From Planctomycetota bacterium (lineage in GTDB: Bacteria; Planctomycetota; UBA1135; UBA2386), in the NCBI GenBank assembly GCA_016713175.1, contig JADJPQ010000028.1, positions 62,001-126,000 of the forward strand: 64,000 nucleotides of DNA, in the 5' to 3' direction. The notes under the pieces were generated by a model that searched no databases, was not told the origin of the DNA, and saw only the letters and a list, made by a program, of their open reading frames with translations. The translations under genes were made by a program, and so were the position numbers. This document shows positions 25,154 to 35,859 of the stretch, piece after piece; position 1 is the stretch's first letter; each line of letters begins with the position of its first letter.

Positions 25154-26035
25154 ATGCTGATCTTCGAACCGCACATCCACATGTACAGCCGCATCACCGA
25201 CGACTACGAGCGCATGGCGCTCGCGGGCGTGCGAGCGGTGCTGGAGCCGGCGTTCTGGCTCGGCCAGAACCGCACGTCGGTCGGCACCTTCGTCGACTAC
25301 TTCGACACACTGATCGGCTGGGAACGCTTCCGCGCCCAGCAGTTCGGCATCCACCACTTCTGCACGATGGGGCTGAACCCGCGCGAGGCCAACGACGACC
25401 GCGTCAACGACGATGTGCTGGCGGTGCTGCCGCGCTACCTCGAGAAGGACTCGGTGCTCGGCGTCGGCGAGATCGGGCTCGACGATCAGACCAGGAAGGA
25501 GGAGAAGTTCCTGGCGGCGCAGATCGAACTGGCGCGCCAACACGATCTGCCGGTGCTGATCCACACGCCGCACCGCGACAAGAAGAAGGGCTTCGAACGC
25601 TGCATCGCGATCGTCCGCGAGTGCAACTTCCCGATGCAGCGGATCCTGCTCGACCACGGCAACGAAGAGACGATCAAGATCACGCGCGATCTCGGCTGCT
25701 GGTCCGGCTTCTCGATCTACCCGAACACCAAGATGGACCCGGCCCGGATGGTCGCGATCGTGCTCGAGTACGGAGTCGAACGGATGGTCGTCAACTCGGC
25801 GGCCGACTGGGGCGTCAGCGATCCGTTGATGGTGCCGCGCACGGCGACGCGGCTCGAACAGGCCGGGGTGCCGCGAGCCAGGATCGAGCAGCTCGTCTGG
25901 GACAACCCGATCGCGTTCTTCGAGCAAGGTGGCCGCCTCGACCGCCAGGCACTGGCGCACCCGGCGCGCGCCAATCTGCGGGATACGTTCGAGGGCAATT
26001 CGGTGCTGCGCGGTCAGGACCCCGACAAGGTCTGA
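25154..26035 (+). CDS. eboB: EboB-like TatD-family metal-dependent hydrolase
   Basis: A 293-residue amidohydrolase-fold protein. It begins with the metal-binding EPHIHMYSRITDDYERMA (HxH), then EPAFWLGQNRTSVGTFVDYFD, LIGWERFRAQQFGIHHFCTMGLNPREAND, GVGEIGLDD (Glu ligand), LIHTPHRDKKKG (His ligand) and LLDHGNEET (His ligand). These long motif blocks fit the EboB subgroup better than the DNase TatD. The reaction is unknown. It follows eboA, but eboC (UbiA-like), eboD (dehydroquinate-synthase-like), eboE and eboF are absent here; the next gene is a secreted protein after 199 bp. Confidence 0.85.
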   Translation: MLIFEPHIHMYSRITDDYERMALAGVRAVLEPAFWLGQNRTSVGTFVDYFDTLIGWERFRAQQFGIHHFCTMGLNPREANDDRVNDDVLAVLPRYLEKDSVLGVGEIGLDDQTRKEEKFLAAQIELARQHDLPVLIHTPHRDKKKGFERCIAIVRECNFPMQRILLDHGNEETIKITRDLGCWSGFSIYPNTKMDPARMVAIVLEYGVERMVVNSAADWGVSDPLMVPRTATRLEQAGVPRARIEQLVWDNPIAFFEQGGRLDRQALAHPARANLRDTFEGNSVLRGQDPDKV

Positions 26036-26155
26036 GGCCTCGACCACCGCGGCCGTTTTCTGCCGGCGCGGAACGGCCAATCGCACCGCACCCAGGCGGG
26101 AGTCCACGATCCTGGGGCCTTCTCCCGGGCAGGAGTGCCGGGTAGACTCGTCCCA

Positions 26156-26197
26156 GTCCGAAGGCTCGCTTTCGGACGGACCGTCTCTCCCGGACGG
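26156..26197 (+). promoter_or_regulatory. tandem hairpins in a 5' leader
   Basis: GTCCGAA (26156-26162) pairs with TTCGGAC (26171-26177) around an 8-base loop. A second small stem CCGTC/GACGG (26181-26185 with 26193-26197) follows. Both lie 38-79 bases before the start of the secreted-protein gene at 26235, which has its own GAGGAG ribosome-binding site. They may stabilise the transcript or end the eboAB message, but there is no T-run. The rest of the 199-bp gap shows nothing else. Confidence 0.35.
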
Positions 26198-26234
26198 CCT
26201 CACTTCCCAACAGCATCCTTCTCGAGGAGTCTCC

Positions 26235-27440
26235 ATGCGTCTCTCCCTGTTGGCAGCCGGCACCCTGCTGTCTGCCTCGTCCCTGGTCGCCCAGGTCAAC
26301 GTCGGTTTCACATTCAACGTCTCGGTCGGCGCGACCTCCCGCGGCGCAGCCGCGGAACGCGCGTGCCAGTTGCTGGCGCGTTTCGATGCCGAGGACTACC
26401 GCGGTTACGGCGTCGAGCCGGGCACTTCGACGACCAACCCGACGTGGCGCGATCTCGCCGCCTACACCTTCATCCTGCAAGATCAGTACGCTCTCGCCGG
26501 TGGTCAGGAGCAGTACGACTTCCGCTTGTACGCTGAAGGTGCGACCCCAGAGCTGCCGAACTTCCTCGCCAGCGACCCGGTCGGCACCAACGAGATCGTC
26601 CACTTCGGGCCGTTCACGTCGCCCGTTGGCGGCACCACGGCGGACCCGCGTGGCGCATGGTTCGTGACGATCGGTTTCGGGGCGCCGGTCGCGGTCCCGC
26701 CGCTGCTCGACATCTTCCCGTCCGTCGAACTGCAAGCCTCGCAGGCGCTGAACACGGCCGCGGTGCCGCCGTACTGGCCGAACGATGGTCTGTCGGTGCA
26801 GATCGCGCTCGGCGTCCAGCCCGGCGCGAACTTCACGGTGTTCGACATCAAGGGCCCCGGCCTGATCAGCGGCGGCAACACCGCAAACTCGTACGGCCTG
26901 GTCCACGACGTGCCCAACAGCTCGCTGGCCTACGGCGGCGCGCGTCAGGTGTTCGCCGACTTCCAGACCACGTCGTCGCTGCAAGGCCAGTGCGTCGCCA
27001 CGACCAGCCAGGCCAGCTACACGATCAGCAACCTCGCTCCGGGCACCGCGAGCTTCTACTCGGGCCTGCACCCGGATCCTGCTGGCATCCAGAACGGCGG
27101 CCGCACCGATGACCTGGGCTTCCGCGTCGTCGGCGCCCAGCCCGGCGAACTGCTGATGTATGGCGTCGACTTCAGTTTCGACAACCTGAACCTGCCGTTG
27201 TCGGTCTTCTACCCGGGCCCCGTCGGCTTCCCGACGACCGGCATGGCCTGCTTGCCGCTGACGCTGCAGATCGTCAGCCTCGGTCTCGCCGGCGGCACCG
27301 GCGTCGACTTCTTCCAACTGTCGCTGAACGCGACCTCGCGCCCGTTCGCGGTCGGCCTCAACCTCGCCTGGCAGGCCTACACGTTCAACGCCGGGACCGG
27401 CGCACTGCGCGGTTCGCCGTGCGGCATGCAGCGCTTCTGA
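26235..27440 (+). CDS. secreted protein of unknown function
   Basis: Not a family I recognise. The 401-residue product has a clear signal peptide (MRLSLLAAGTLLSASSLVAQ, cleavage near residue 20) and a strong GAGGAG ribosome-binding site 6 bases before the ATG, which fixes the start and suggests good expression. The mature part is rich in Gly, Ala, Thr, Asn and Phe, with alternating strand-like segments (FNVSVGATSRG, AAYTFILQDQYAL, WFVTIGFGAP) and four Cys (two in RACQLL and GQCVATT, two in GMACL and GSPCGM). It contains no membrane helix. A perfect terminator hairpin follows, so it is the last gene of its transcript. A surface or structural role is likely. Confidence 0.8.
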   Translation: MRLSLLAAGTLLSASSLVAQVNVGFTFNVSVGATSRGAAAERACQLLARFDAEDYRGYGVEPGTSTTNPTWRDLAAYTFILQDQYALAGGQEQYDFRLYAEGATPELPNFLASDPVGTNEIVHFGPFTSPVGGTTADPRGAWFVTIGFGAPVAVPPLLDIFPSVELQASQALNTAAVPPYWPNDGLSVQIALGVQPGANFTVFDIKGPGLISGGNTANSYGLVHDVPNSSLAYGGARQVFADFQTTSSLQGQCVATTSQASYTISNLAPGTASFYSGLHPDPAGIQNGGRTDDLGFRVVGAQPGELLMYGVDFSFDNLNLPLSVFYPGPVGFPTTGMACLPLTLQIVSLGLAGGTGVDFFQLSLNATSRPFAVGLNLAWQAYTFNAGTGALRGSPCGMQRF

Positions 27441-27490
27441 TCGCTGCCGGCACTGGCAGAGCGCTGGCCTAGAAGGCCGGCGACGATCCT

Positions 27491-27520
27491 GACGCCCGCG
27501 CAACGCGGGCGTCGTCGTTT
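27491..27520 (+). terminator. rho-independent-type terminator
   Basis: A perfect 10-bp stem, GACGCCCGCG (27491-27500) with CGCGGGCGTC (27504-27513), closes a 3-base CAA loop and is followed by GTCGTTT. The T-tract is short. It lies 50 bp after the secreted-protein stop and just before the convergent gene's 3' end at 27530, so it probably ends the plus-strand transcript. Confidence 0.7.
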
Positions 27521-27529
27521 GCGGCCGAC

Positions 27530-28063
27530 TCAGTTCTTCTTCTTGTCGTCGCCCGGCCCCGGGATCAACCGCGTCTTGCCGTCCGGCTCCTCCATCAGCA
27601 CCGGCGTCGCCTTGGTCGGATTGGCAACGAGCGTCATCGCGGCGTTGCGCCCCAGGTCCTTGCGCCAGGTCATCTTGGTCGTGCTCTGCGAGCCGTCTTC
27701 GTGCCGGTACCACTGCAGGCCGTCGCCATCGACGAACTGTCCGACGATCGGCGAGAACGGCACCTGCCCCGGCCACGCCACCTTGATCGGCTCCTCGACG
27801 CCGTTCAGGGCCGGGTGTTCGCTGCCGTCCGGATAGATCGCCTTGCCCTTGCTCGGGGCCGGGGGCGGACCGGCAGGCTGTGCCGGCGGCGTGTTCGCGG
27901 TAGCTGGCGCTGGCACCGCCGCCGCGACACCAGGGTCGGTCGGCGCGACCTCCGGGGTCGTCGCCGGGGCGGCGCCCGGCCCCGATCGAAGCCAGAAATA
28001 GCCGCCGGCACAACCGGCCAGCGCGATCACCAGGAGCAACGGGTTGCGCATCGAGTCGGACAT
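27530..28063 (-). CDS. membrane-anchored hypothetical protein with Pro/Ala linker
   Basis: No family recognised. The 177-residue protein has one N-terminal TM or signal-anchor (NPLLLVIALAGCAGGYFWL, about 7-25; the AGC could be a weak lipobox). A Pro/Ala/Thr-rich linker of about 50 residues follows, then a compact soluble domain (PIKVAWPGQVPFSPIVGQFVDG...WYRHEDGSQSTTKMTWRKDLGRN) and a basic/acidic tail DDKKKN. The length and layout suggest a periplasmic domain tethered to the inner membrane. The start at 28063 (MSDSMRN) is preferred; a second ATG four codons later is possible. It faces prfC across a 206-bp divergent gap. Confidence 0.65.
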   Translation of the reverse strand: MSDSMRNPLLLVIALAGCAGGYFWLRSGPGAAPATTPEVAPTDPGVAAAVPAPATANTPPAQPAGPPPAPSKGKAIYPDGSEHPALNGVEEPIKVAWPGQVPFSPIVGQFVDGDGLQWYRHEDGSQSTTKMTWRKDLGRNAAMTLVANPTKATPVLMEEPDGKTRLIPGPGDDKKKN

Positions 28064-28269
28064 GGATGGGAGCGTGATGCTAGCACATCGGCTGCCCGGT
28101 GGTTCGGACTCCAGGGGCCTCGCGACGCGCCGCGGCGCTGCGACACCGTCAGGAGCGGGCGTGCACCCTGCCGCTGCCCGGGCCCAGCCCTTCGTCCTTT
28201 CCCGTTCTTTGCGTCTTTGCCACGGCCGTTGTCCGTCGACGCGCCGCCGATAACCTGTTCGCCCCTGCA

Positions 28270-29853
<1,584 letters not shown>

Positions 29854-29863
29854 CGCCGCCCCC

Positions 29864-30790
29864 TCATTTGCGGCGGCTCGGTCGCACCTTCGGGCCGTCG
29901 CCCGGCGCCGCTGCCGCCCTGGTCTCGGCTTCTTCCAGCAGCTTCTGCACCTGCTCCCACGCCGCCGGTTGCTCGCGCAGCGAGCGCTGGCGCAAGCCCT
30001 TGCCGTCGATCGCGAACAATTCAGCCGTCATCGGCCGATCGATCTCGATCTTGGTGACGACGATGCGCTGGATGACCAGCGGTCCCTGCCACACCGCGAC
30101 TTCCAGCAGCGCCTGATCCGGCTCCCGCACGAACACCTCGACGCGGTCACCGAGAGGCACTTCGGGATCGGTCTCCGGTTGCAGCCCCGACCGAAGCGAC
30201 CCACCGAGCCAGGTTCCGGCCTGGCCGTCGCGTTCGCGCCGCGGCAACGGTTGCAGGTCGAAGACCCGGGCCAGGTCGGCCAGCATCGCGCTGCCGAGCG
30301 GCGCTTGCGAGCGCGCGTCCTGCAGGCCTGGCACGGCTTCGCGCTCTAGCACTTCGCCAGCCCATTCCAGGTCCGTCGCAGTTGCCGGGTCGATGTGGGT
30401 CAGCGTCTCGCCTTGCGCCGGATTGTCTTCCAGCACCAGCACGCCCGCCTCGGTCCGCGCCGACTCCATGCGGCCGCGCAGACCGTTGCCGAACTCATAC
30501 TCAACGACCGTATGGACCGCCGGGTGTTCTCCGCGCAGGACACGTAGCGTCCCCCGGGTCGTCACGGCCAGGCCTTCGGGCCCATGCTGCTCCGTCGCCA
30601 TCGCCAACCACACCGTGCGGGCTGCCGCCTCGGCCTTCTGCATCGCCGTCACCAACTCGGTGACCCGAGCGTTCTCGGGGGGCTTTTCCCGGATCGCTGC
30701 GGCGCCAGGCGCCGGCGGGTCCTGCTGGCCCGGAACTGCGCGCAAAACGAGGCAGAACGTTGCACTGACGACGAATCTGGTACGGTTCAT
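29864..30790 (-). CDS. exported protein of unknown function
   Basis: A 308-residue protein beginning with a signal peptide (MNRTRFVVSATFCLVLRAVPGQQ). The mature part has a helical region (RVTELVTAMQKAEAAARTVWLAM) followed by about 180 residues of antiparallel strands (TTRGTLRVLRG, HTVVEYEFGNGLRGRME, LLEVAVWQGPLVIQRIVVTKIEIDRPMTAELF). That order recalls LolA/LolB-like or outer-membrane-lipoprotein-sorting folds, but no diagnostic motif is certain. A basic C-terminal tail (KVRPSRRK) ends it. The downstream end nearly abuts prfC (10 bp). Confidence 0.68.
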   Translation of the reverse strand: MNRTRFVVSATFCLVLRAVPGQQDPPAPGAAAIREKPPENARVTELVTAMQKAEAAARTVWLAMATEQHGPEGLAVTTRGTLRVLRGEHPAVHTVVEYEFGNGLRGRMESARTEAGVLVLEDNPAQGETLTHIDPATATDLEWAGEVLEREAVPGLQDARSQAPLGSAMLADLARVFDLQPLPRRERDGQAGTWLGGSLRSGLQPETDPEVPLGDRVEVFVREPDQALLEVAVWQGPLVIQRIVVTKIEIDRPMTAELFAIDGKGLRQRSLREQPAAWEQVQKLLEEAETRAAAAPGDGPKVRPSRRK

Positions 30791-30919
30791 GCTTGCGGTG
30801 GGCCACAGGCCAAGGGCAACGACGATCGCGAACCTGCCGGTGGCTGCCGATCCTACGGCAGGAACGCCACCGCGGCGATGGTCGGAGCCGGCCGCCTTCC
30901 AAACCGGATGCCAACGACG

Positions 30920-32140
30920 ATGAGAGCCACCATCCTGAGTCTATGCGCCTGTTGCCTGCTGCTCGCCCCGGCCCCCGCCGATGAAGTCCGCCTGAAGGAT
31001 GGACGGGTGCTGGTCGGCACCGTGGTGGTGCGCGGCGAGGTGTTGGAAGTCACGACCCGCGACGGCGTCGTCCGGGTGCCGCAGGCCGAGCTCATCGACG
31101 GCGGTTGGAGGAAGACCGAGGAACTGCGGACCCGCCTGCGCGATCTCGAGGCCGGCCAGCCGGACACACCGTTCTCGCACCTGCACCTGGCCGCGGCGGC
31201 GCGCGACTGGGGCCTGACGGCCGAGATGTGGCGCCACCTGGACGTCGCGGTCACGGTGCCGCGCGACTCTGAGCACGCCAACCTGCGCAGCCGCGTCGAT
31301 GACTTCCTCGCCCAGCTCGAACCCGAGCTGATGCCTCGCCGCTTCCGGGCGGCGGCCACCAAGACCCGGGTCGCCGAACTGATCGGCCGGGTGCAGCGGA
31401 ACCTGCCCGGCAAGAACGCCGCGATCCAGGAACTGCTGGTTCGCGAAGCCAACGCCGACCAGGATCTGCGCGCCCAGGCGCGGCACTGCAGCGAGCCAGC
31501 GCGGCGGCTGTGCGCGGTCGAGGCGCTGCTCCGCCGTGGTGCGCCCGGCAACGACCGCTTTGCGCTGCGGACGACGATCTTCGACAACCATGCCGAAGTG
31601 CGGACCGATGCCGCGGCACTCGCCGGTCGCTATGGCAGCACGGCGGACGCCGTCCAGTATCTGGCGCCGGCGTTGCTGCACTCGAGTGCGACCGTGCGCG
31701 AGCGCACCGGTGAAGCCCTCGCCAATCTCGGCAACGTCAAGGCGGTCAAGCTGCTGGTGATGGCCGGCCCGAACGCCGGCAAGGCCCTGGCGGCCGCCGA
31801 CAGCGGCACGCGTGGCTACATCGCCTTCCTCGAACAACAGTCCTACATCCGCGATTTCGACGTCGAGGTCGCGCAGGCCAGCTTCATCGCCGATCCGAAG
31901 ATTGGCGTGCTGCAGTCCGGCGTCGTGCTCGACGTCACCGTCGCCGGCGTCGTCGAAGAACGCCGCATCGTCAATGTCTGGCGCGGCGCGTTGAAGCGGC
32001 TGGCCGGCAGCGACCCCGGGGCGCAACCGCGCGATTGGGCCGCCTGGTATGCAGCCATCGAACCGCAGCTGTCGCAGCCCGCGGCAGCACCGCCCGCGGC
32101 GACCACGCCGGCCCCTGGTGCCGGCGCCGCCCGCCGCTGA
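30920..32140 (+). CDS. exported HEAT-like repeat protein
   Basis: A 406-residue protein with a signal peptide (MRATILSLCACCLLLAPAPA). Residues 20-50 (EVRLKDGRVLVGTVVVRGEVLEVTTRDGVVRVP) form an SH3-like strand-rich domain frequent in planctomycete exported proteins. The bulk (about 130-300) is helical with HEAT-type features (HCSEPARRLCAVEALLRRG, RTDAAALAGRYGS, VRERTGEALANLGNVKAVKLL). A C-terminal beta part and a Pro/Ala tail follow. Probably a periplasmic scaffold; the function is unknown. The ATG at 30920 fits the signal peptide; an in-frame ATG at 30908 adds four residues. A strong terminator follows. Confidence 0.75.
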   Translation: MRATILSLCACCLLLAPAPADEVRLKDGRVLVGTVVVRGEVLEVTTRDGVVRVPQAELIDGGWRKTEELRTRLRDLEAGQPDTPFSHLHLAAAARDWGLTAEMWRHLDVAVTVPRDSEHANLRSRVDDFLAQLEPELMPRRFRAAATKTRVAELIGRVQRNLPGKNAAIQELLVREANADQDLRAQARHCSEPARRLCAVEALLRRGAPGNDRFALRTTIFDNHAEVRTDAAALAGRYGSTADAVQYLAPALLHSSATVRERTGEALANLGNVKAVKLLVMAGPNAGKALAAADSGTRGYIAFLEQQSYIRDFDVEVAQASFIADPKIGVLQSGVVLDVTVAGVVEERRIVNVWRGALKRLAGSDPGAQPRDWAAWYAAIEPQLSQPAAAPPAATTPAPGAGAARR

Positions 32141-32177
32141 TCCAGGAACTCCGCCTCGCACCCCGACGAGACCCCCG

Positions 32178-32219
32178 ACGCCGTCGCGCTCCACCTGGAC
32201 GCGGCGGCGTGTTTTTTTT
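32178..32219 (+). terminator. rho-independent terminator
   Basis: An 11-bp stem, ACGCCGTCGCG (32178-32188) with CGCGGCGGCGT (32200-32210, one G-T wobble), encloses an 11-base loop and is followed by G and eight consecutive T (32212-32219). It is the clearest intrinsic terminator in the window and separates the repeat-protein transcript from gnd, whose promoter should lie in 32220-32298. Confidence 0.9.
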
Positions 32220-32298
32220 GGCCCGGGCAGCCGCTGCCGGACCCCATGGACTGCCGATAGAGTCGACACCCACCGGCCGTTGGCCGGTCAAGGACTCG

Positions 32299-33732
32299 AT
32301 GCAAGGCACTTCCCAGATCTGCGTCGTCGGACTCGCGACCATGGGCCAGAACCTGGCCCTCAACATCGCCCGCAACGGCTTCCCGATCACCGTCTTCAAC
32401 CGGACGTGGGACAAGACCGAGGCGACCCTGGCCCGCGTCCAGCCCGGCCAGCGGGTGTTCGGCGCCCGCACTCCGGCCGAGGTCGCGGCGTCGCTGGTGC
32501 GCCCGCGCCGCGTGTTGCTGCTGGTCAAGGCGGGACAGCCGGTCGACGATACGATCGCCCAATTCCTGCCCGTTCTACAGGCCGGCGACCTGATCATCGA
32601 CGCCGGCAACAGCCATCCGGACGACACCGAACGGCGCAGCATCGACCTGCACCGGCAGGGCTTCCGGTTCGTCGGCATGGGCGTCTCCGGTGGTGAAGAG
32701 GGCGCGCTGCTCGGGCCGAGCCTGATGCCCGGCGGCGACCGCACCGCCTACGACGAACTGGCCCCGATCCTCGCCAAGATCGCCGCGCAGGTCGAGGACG
32801 GTCCGTGCGTCACGCACATCGGCACCGGCGCCGCCGGGCACTTCGTCAAGATGGTGCACAACGGCATCGAGTACGGCGACATGCAGCTGATCGCCGAGGT
32901 CTTCGACCTGATGCAGAACGTGCTCGGCCTGACGCACGAACAGATGGCCGCCGCGTTCGCCGAATGGAACACCGGCTTCCTCGAGTCGTTCCTGATCGAA
33001 ATCACCAGCAGGATCCTCCGCACCAGCGACCCGATCACCCAGCAACCGCTGGTCGAAGTGATCCTCGACAAGGCGGGGCAGAAGGGCACCGGCAAGTGGA
33101 CCAGCGAGATCGCGCTGCGCCTTGGCGTGCCGCTGCCGACGATCCACGCCGCCGTCGACGCGCGTTGCCTGTCGGCGATGAAGGACCAACGGGTGGCGGC
33201 AGCGGCGATCCTCACCGGTCCGAAGGCGTCACGGCCGGCCGACCCGACGCTGCTCGCGGCCCTGCGCGACGCCCTCTACTGCAGCAAGATCTGCTCGTAC
33301 GCGCAGGGACTGGACCTGCTGACGACCGCCGACCGCGAGAAGAAGTTCGGCCTGGATCTCGGTGAAGTCGCCCGCATCTGGAAGGGCGGCTGCATCATCC
33401 GCGCCCGCTTCCTGACCCGGATCCAGGCCGCCTACGGCAAGCACCGCCAACTGCCCAACCTGCTGCTCGATCCCGAACTCGGCGGTTTCCTGCAGCAGCA
33501 CCAGGCGGCGTGGCGCAGGGTCGTCGCGCTGGCGGCCGAACACGGCGTGCCCGCACTGGCGATGGGCAGCAGCCTCGCCTACTTCGATTCGTTCCGGCGC
33601 GCACGCTTGCCGCAGAACCTGACCCAGGCCCAGCGCGACTGCTTCGGCGCCCACACGTTCGAACGGGTCGATCGGCCCGCCGGTCAGTTCTTCCACCACG
33701 AGTGGAACGACCACAAGGCGCTGAAGGTCTGA
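32299..33732 (+). CDS. gnd: 6-phosphogluconate dehydrogenase (decarboxylating)
   Basis: Oxidises 6-phosphogluconate to ribulose-5-phosphate and CO2 with NADP+, in the pentose phosphate pathway. The 477 residues match the long, dimeric form. Motifs are: the NADP-binding CVVGLATMGQNLALNIA (about 8-24), GNSHPDDTERR, GMGVSGGEEGALLGPSLMPGG (substrate phosphate and catalytic region, about 125-145), KMVHNGIEYGDMQLIAE (catalytic Lys, about 184), DKAGQKGTGKWT and WKGGCIIRARFL. The C-terminal QRDCFGAHTFERVD interdigitates with the partner subunit in the family. The ATG at 32299 yields the canonical start. No zwf or pgl is adjacent. Confidence 0.96.
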   Translation: MQGTSQICVVGLATMGQNLALNIARNGFPITVFNRTWDKTEATLARVQPGQRVFGARTPAEVAASLVRPRRVLLLVKAGQPVDDTIAQFLPVLQAGDLIIDAGNSHPDDTERRSIDLHRQGFRFVGMGVSGGEEGALLGPSLMPGGDRTAYDELAPILAKIAAQVEDGPCVTHIGTGAAGHFVKMVHNGIEYGDMQLIAEVFDLMQNVLGLTHEQMAAAFAEWNTGFLESFLIEITSRILRTSDPITQQPLVEVILDKAGQKGTGKWTSEIALRLGVPLPTIHAAVDARCLSAMKDQRVAAAAILTGPKASRPADPTLLAALRDALYCSKICSYAQGLDLLTTADREKKFGLDLGEVARIWKGGCIIRARFLTRIQAAYGKHRQLPNLLLDPELGGFLQQHQAAWRRVVALAAEHGVPALAMGSSLAYFDSFRRARLPQNLTQAQRDCFGAHTFERVDRPAGQFFHHEWNDHKALKV

Positions 33733-33741
33733 GCGCCGGAG

Positions 33742-35790
33742 TCACGGCCGGATCGACAGTTCGGACAGCCGCAGGGTCTCCGGTCCCCACTGCTTGCCGA
33801 ACAGGCCCTCGAACCTGACGTCGGTCGGCAGGAAGCAGGCGCCTTCGACGCGCTTCCAGGTGATCGACACCTTGGCCTCACCCTGCGTCACCCGGACCGG
33901 CAGCATCGTGCCGTCGAGCTTCTGCCAGTCGATCCGCCGATCCTGCCCGCCGGCCTGCCGCAACCGGACGATCAAGCCGTCCTTGACCTCGACTTCCTCG
34001 AACTCGCAGTTGGTCACGGTCCAGGTGCCTGCACGACCGTCCGCCGGCAACATCCGCGCTCCGGCAAACGCGACCTCGAACGGCAACCGGCCGGCGAAGT
34101 CGCGCCACGCCAGCAGGCGCAGCCGATCCTCGATCGCCTGTGCCAGCCGCGCCTGCAGTTCTGGCCCGATGCCCTTCTTCTCGACGACCGGCGTGCAGCT
34201 CCGCCAGCCGGTGCCATCCTGCCGCATGCCGGTGAACTCGCCGAGGTGCAAACTGCCGATCAACCGCTTCTCGCCCTGCCAGATCAGGTCGGTGCCCGGG
34301 GTCTTGATCTCGAACCGGGCCCGCAACGGCACCGGGTCCTTGCTCCAGGCGTAACCGTTCTGCCAGGCCTTCCTGACCTCGTCGATGCCAAGCCCCTGCG
34401 GCGGTCCGGCCGGTTGTTCGCCGCGCTGCCGCAGCGGTCCGCAGCGGAACGTCACTTCGACCATCTCCCGAAACGAACCGCGCCGCGTTTCCAGCCGGTA
34501 ATGCGCTGGCACCAGCCAGCGACCCTGGCGCGCGTAGGCCCGCCGTTCGACCGCGATCGGCGTGCGACCGTTCTCGACTTCGAACGTCTCGCGACCGACC
34601 ACCAGGTAGCCATTGCCCTCGGGCTGCAGCTGCCAGGTCTGCCAGGCGGAAGTCGCGCGATCCGCGGGCGCGACCCTGACGATCCGGCCATCGGCGACGT
34701 CGCACAGTTTGCCGAACAGTCCTTCCCAGCCCGGCCCCTCGAGCAGGAACCGCGCCGTGTCGGCCACCGACAGCTGGTGCCGCTGCTGCAGTTCCGCCGG
34801 ACTCATCCGCCGCAGATCCGCGAACGCGGCGTCGACCGCGGCTTCGACCGCTTCGCGGGCCTTCAGATCCGGATTGCCCTGCTGGTCCAGGATCGGCGGG
34901 GCGACGTCCTTCAGCAGGAACGTGCCGCCGATCACGTCAGCGCGGCCATCGGCCCGATCGCTGCGCAGATAGGTCGCGATGAACGTACCCTCGCCGCTTG
35001 GCCAGGGTTCGGTCCAGCGCACCCAGCGCTCGTACGCCTGCAGGAACGGCGCCATGCCTGCCGCACCCGCGCCGGGGCCTGAAGCGCCGTCCTTGACCAA
35101 CGTCCAGTCGAGGACCTCGAGGGCGGTGATCTTGACGCCGTCGGTGCCCGGGTGGTCGCCGAAGCCAAGACGCAGCGGTCGGCGCGAGAATGCGAACTCG
35201 CGCACCTCCGCGGGCGCGAGCCGGATCGCCAACAACCCCTTGCTGACGTCGGGTTCGGCGTAGGTCGCGCGCAGGATCACATCGACCGGCTCGGGCACGA
35301 TGCTCTTGATCTCGACCAGCGTCGCGGCGTGGCGCAGCCCGCCATGCACCACGGCATCCTGCCGCAGCTTGCCGAGCAGCACCGGCGGATCCTCGAGCGG
35401 CGCATTGCGATGGAAGGTCGCCGACGTGAGTTCCACCTTGACCGAACGCGGCGCGGCGGCGGTCTCGATCTGCAGATAGCAAGTCCGCTGGCTGCCGGCG
35501 CCGACTCCACGGCCCACGCGGTTGCCATGCGGCAACGGACAGCGCTCCACACGATGCACTTCGCCGGCAATCCCGGTCGTGCAGGTGAACACCGTCGGTT
35601 CGGCGGTCACGCCGCCCTGGTTGCGGACTTCGACCTCGAGGAGCACCGTGCCGGCATACGGCGACGTCGCCAACGTCACGCGGCAGCTCAGATCCGCCAG
35701 CCTGCCGGTGGTGAACTCCACCTGCTGCGCGGGCAATGCCGCCGCCACCACGACGAGACCGATGCGCCAGACGACTGGAACCGTCACCAT
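33742..35790 (-). CDS. large exported protein of unknown function
   Basis: A 682-residue protein with a signal peptide (MVTVPVVWRIGLVVVAAALPAQQ). I recognise no catalytic motif. Residues about 25-220 are strand-rich with a CTTG-like Cys pair and SCRVTL start (fibronectin/immunoglobulin-like). About 250-440 mixes helices and strands (ELQQRHQLSVADTARFLLEGPGWEGLFGKLCDVADGRIVRV). About 440-680 carries two long beta sections ending WGPETLRLSELSIRP. It contains no TM helix beyond the signal. It may be an envelope or cell-surface component. It is convergent with gnd (9-bp gap). The 69-bp gap to the upstream same-strand gene suggests an operon. Confidence 0.7.
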   Translation of the reverse strand: MVTVPVVWRIGLVVVAAALPAQQVEFTTGRLADLSCRVTLATSPYAGTVLLEVEVRNQGGVTAEPTVFTCTTGIAGEVHRVERCPLPHGNRVGRGVGAGSQRTCYLQIETAAAPRSVKVELTSATFHRNAPLEDPPVLLGKLRQDAVVHGGLRHAATLVEIKSIVPEPVDVILRATYAEPDVSKGLLAIRLAPAEVREFAFSRRPLRLGFGDHPGTDGVKITALEVLDWTLVKDGASGPGAGAAGMAPFLQAYERWVRWTEPWPSGEGTFIATYLRSDRADGRADVIGGTFLLKDVAPPILDQQGNPDLKAREAVEAAVDAAFADLRRMSPAELQQRHQLSVADTARFLLEGPGWEGLFGKLCDVADGRIVRVAPADRATSAWQTWQLQPEGNGYLVVGRETFEVENGRTPIAVERRAYARQGRWLVPAHYRLETRRGSFREMVEVTFRCGPLRQRGEQPAGPPQGLGIDEVRKAWQNGYAWSKDPVPLRARFEIKTPGTDLIWQGEKRLIGSLHLGEFTGMRQDGTGWRSCTPVVEKKGIGPELQARLAQAIEDRLRLLAWRDFAGRLPFEVAFAGARMLPADGRAGTWTVTNCEFEEVEVKDGLIVRLRQAGGQDRRIDWQKLDGTMLPVRVTQGEAKVSITWKRVEGACFLPTDVRFEGLFGKQWGPETLRLSELSIRP

Positions 35791-35859
35791 GCAGCGGCAT
35801 TGTTGACCACCGGCCGCCGCATGCGACCCACGGACCTAGGGAAAACCGTCGGGCGGTGG

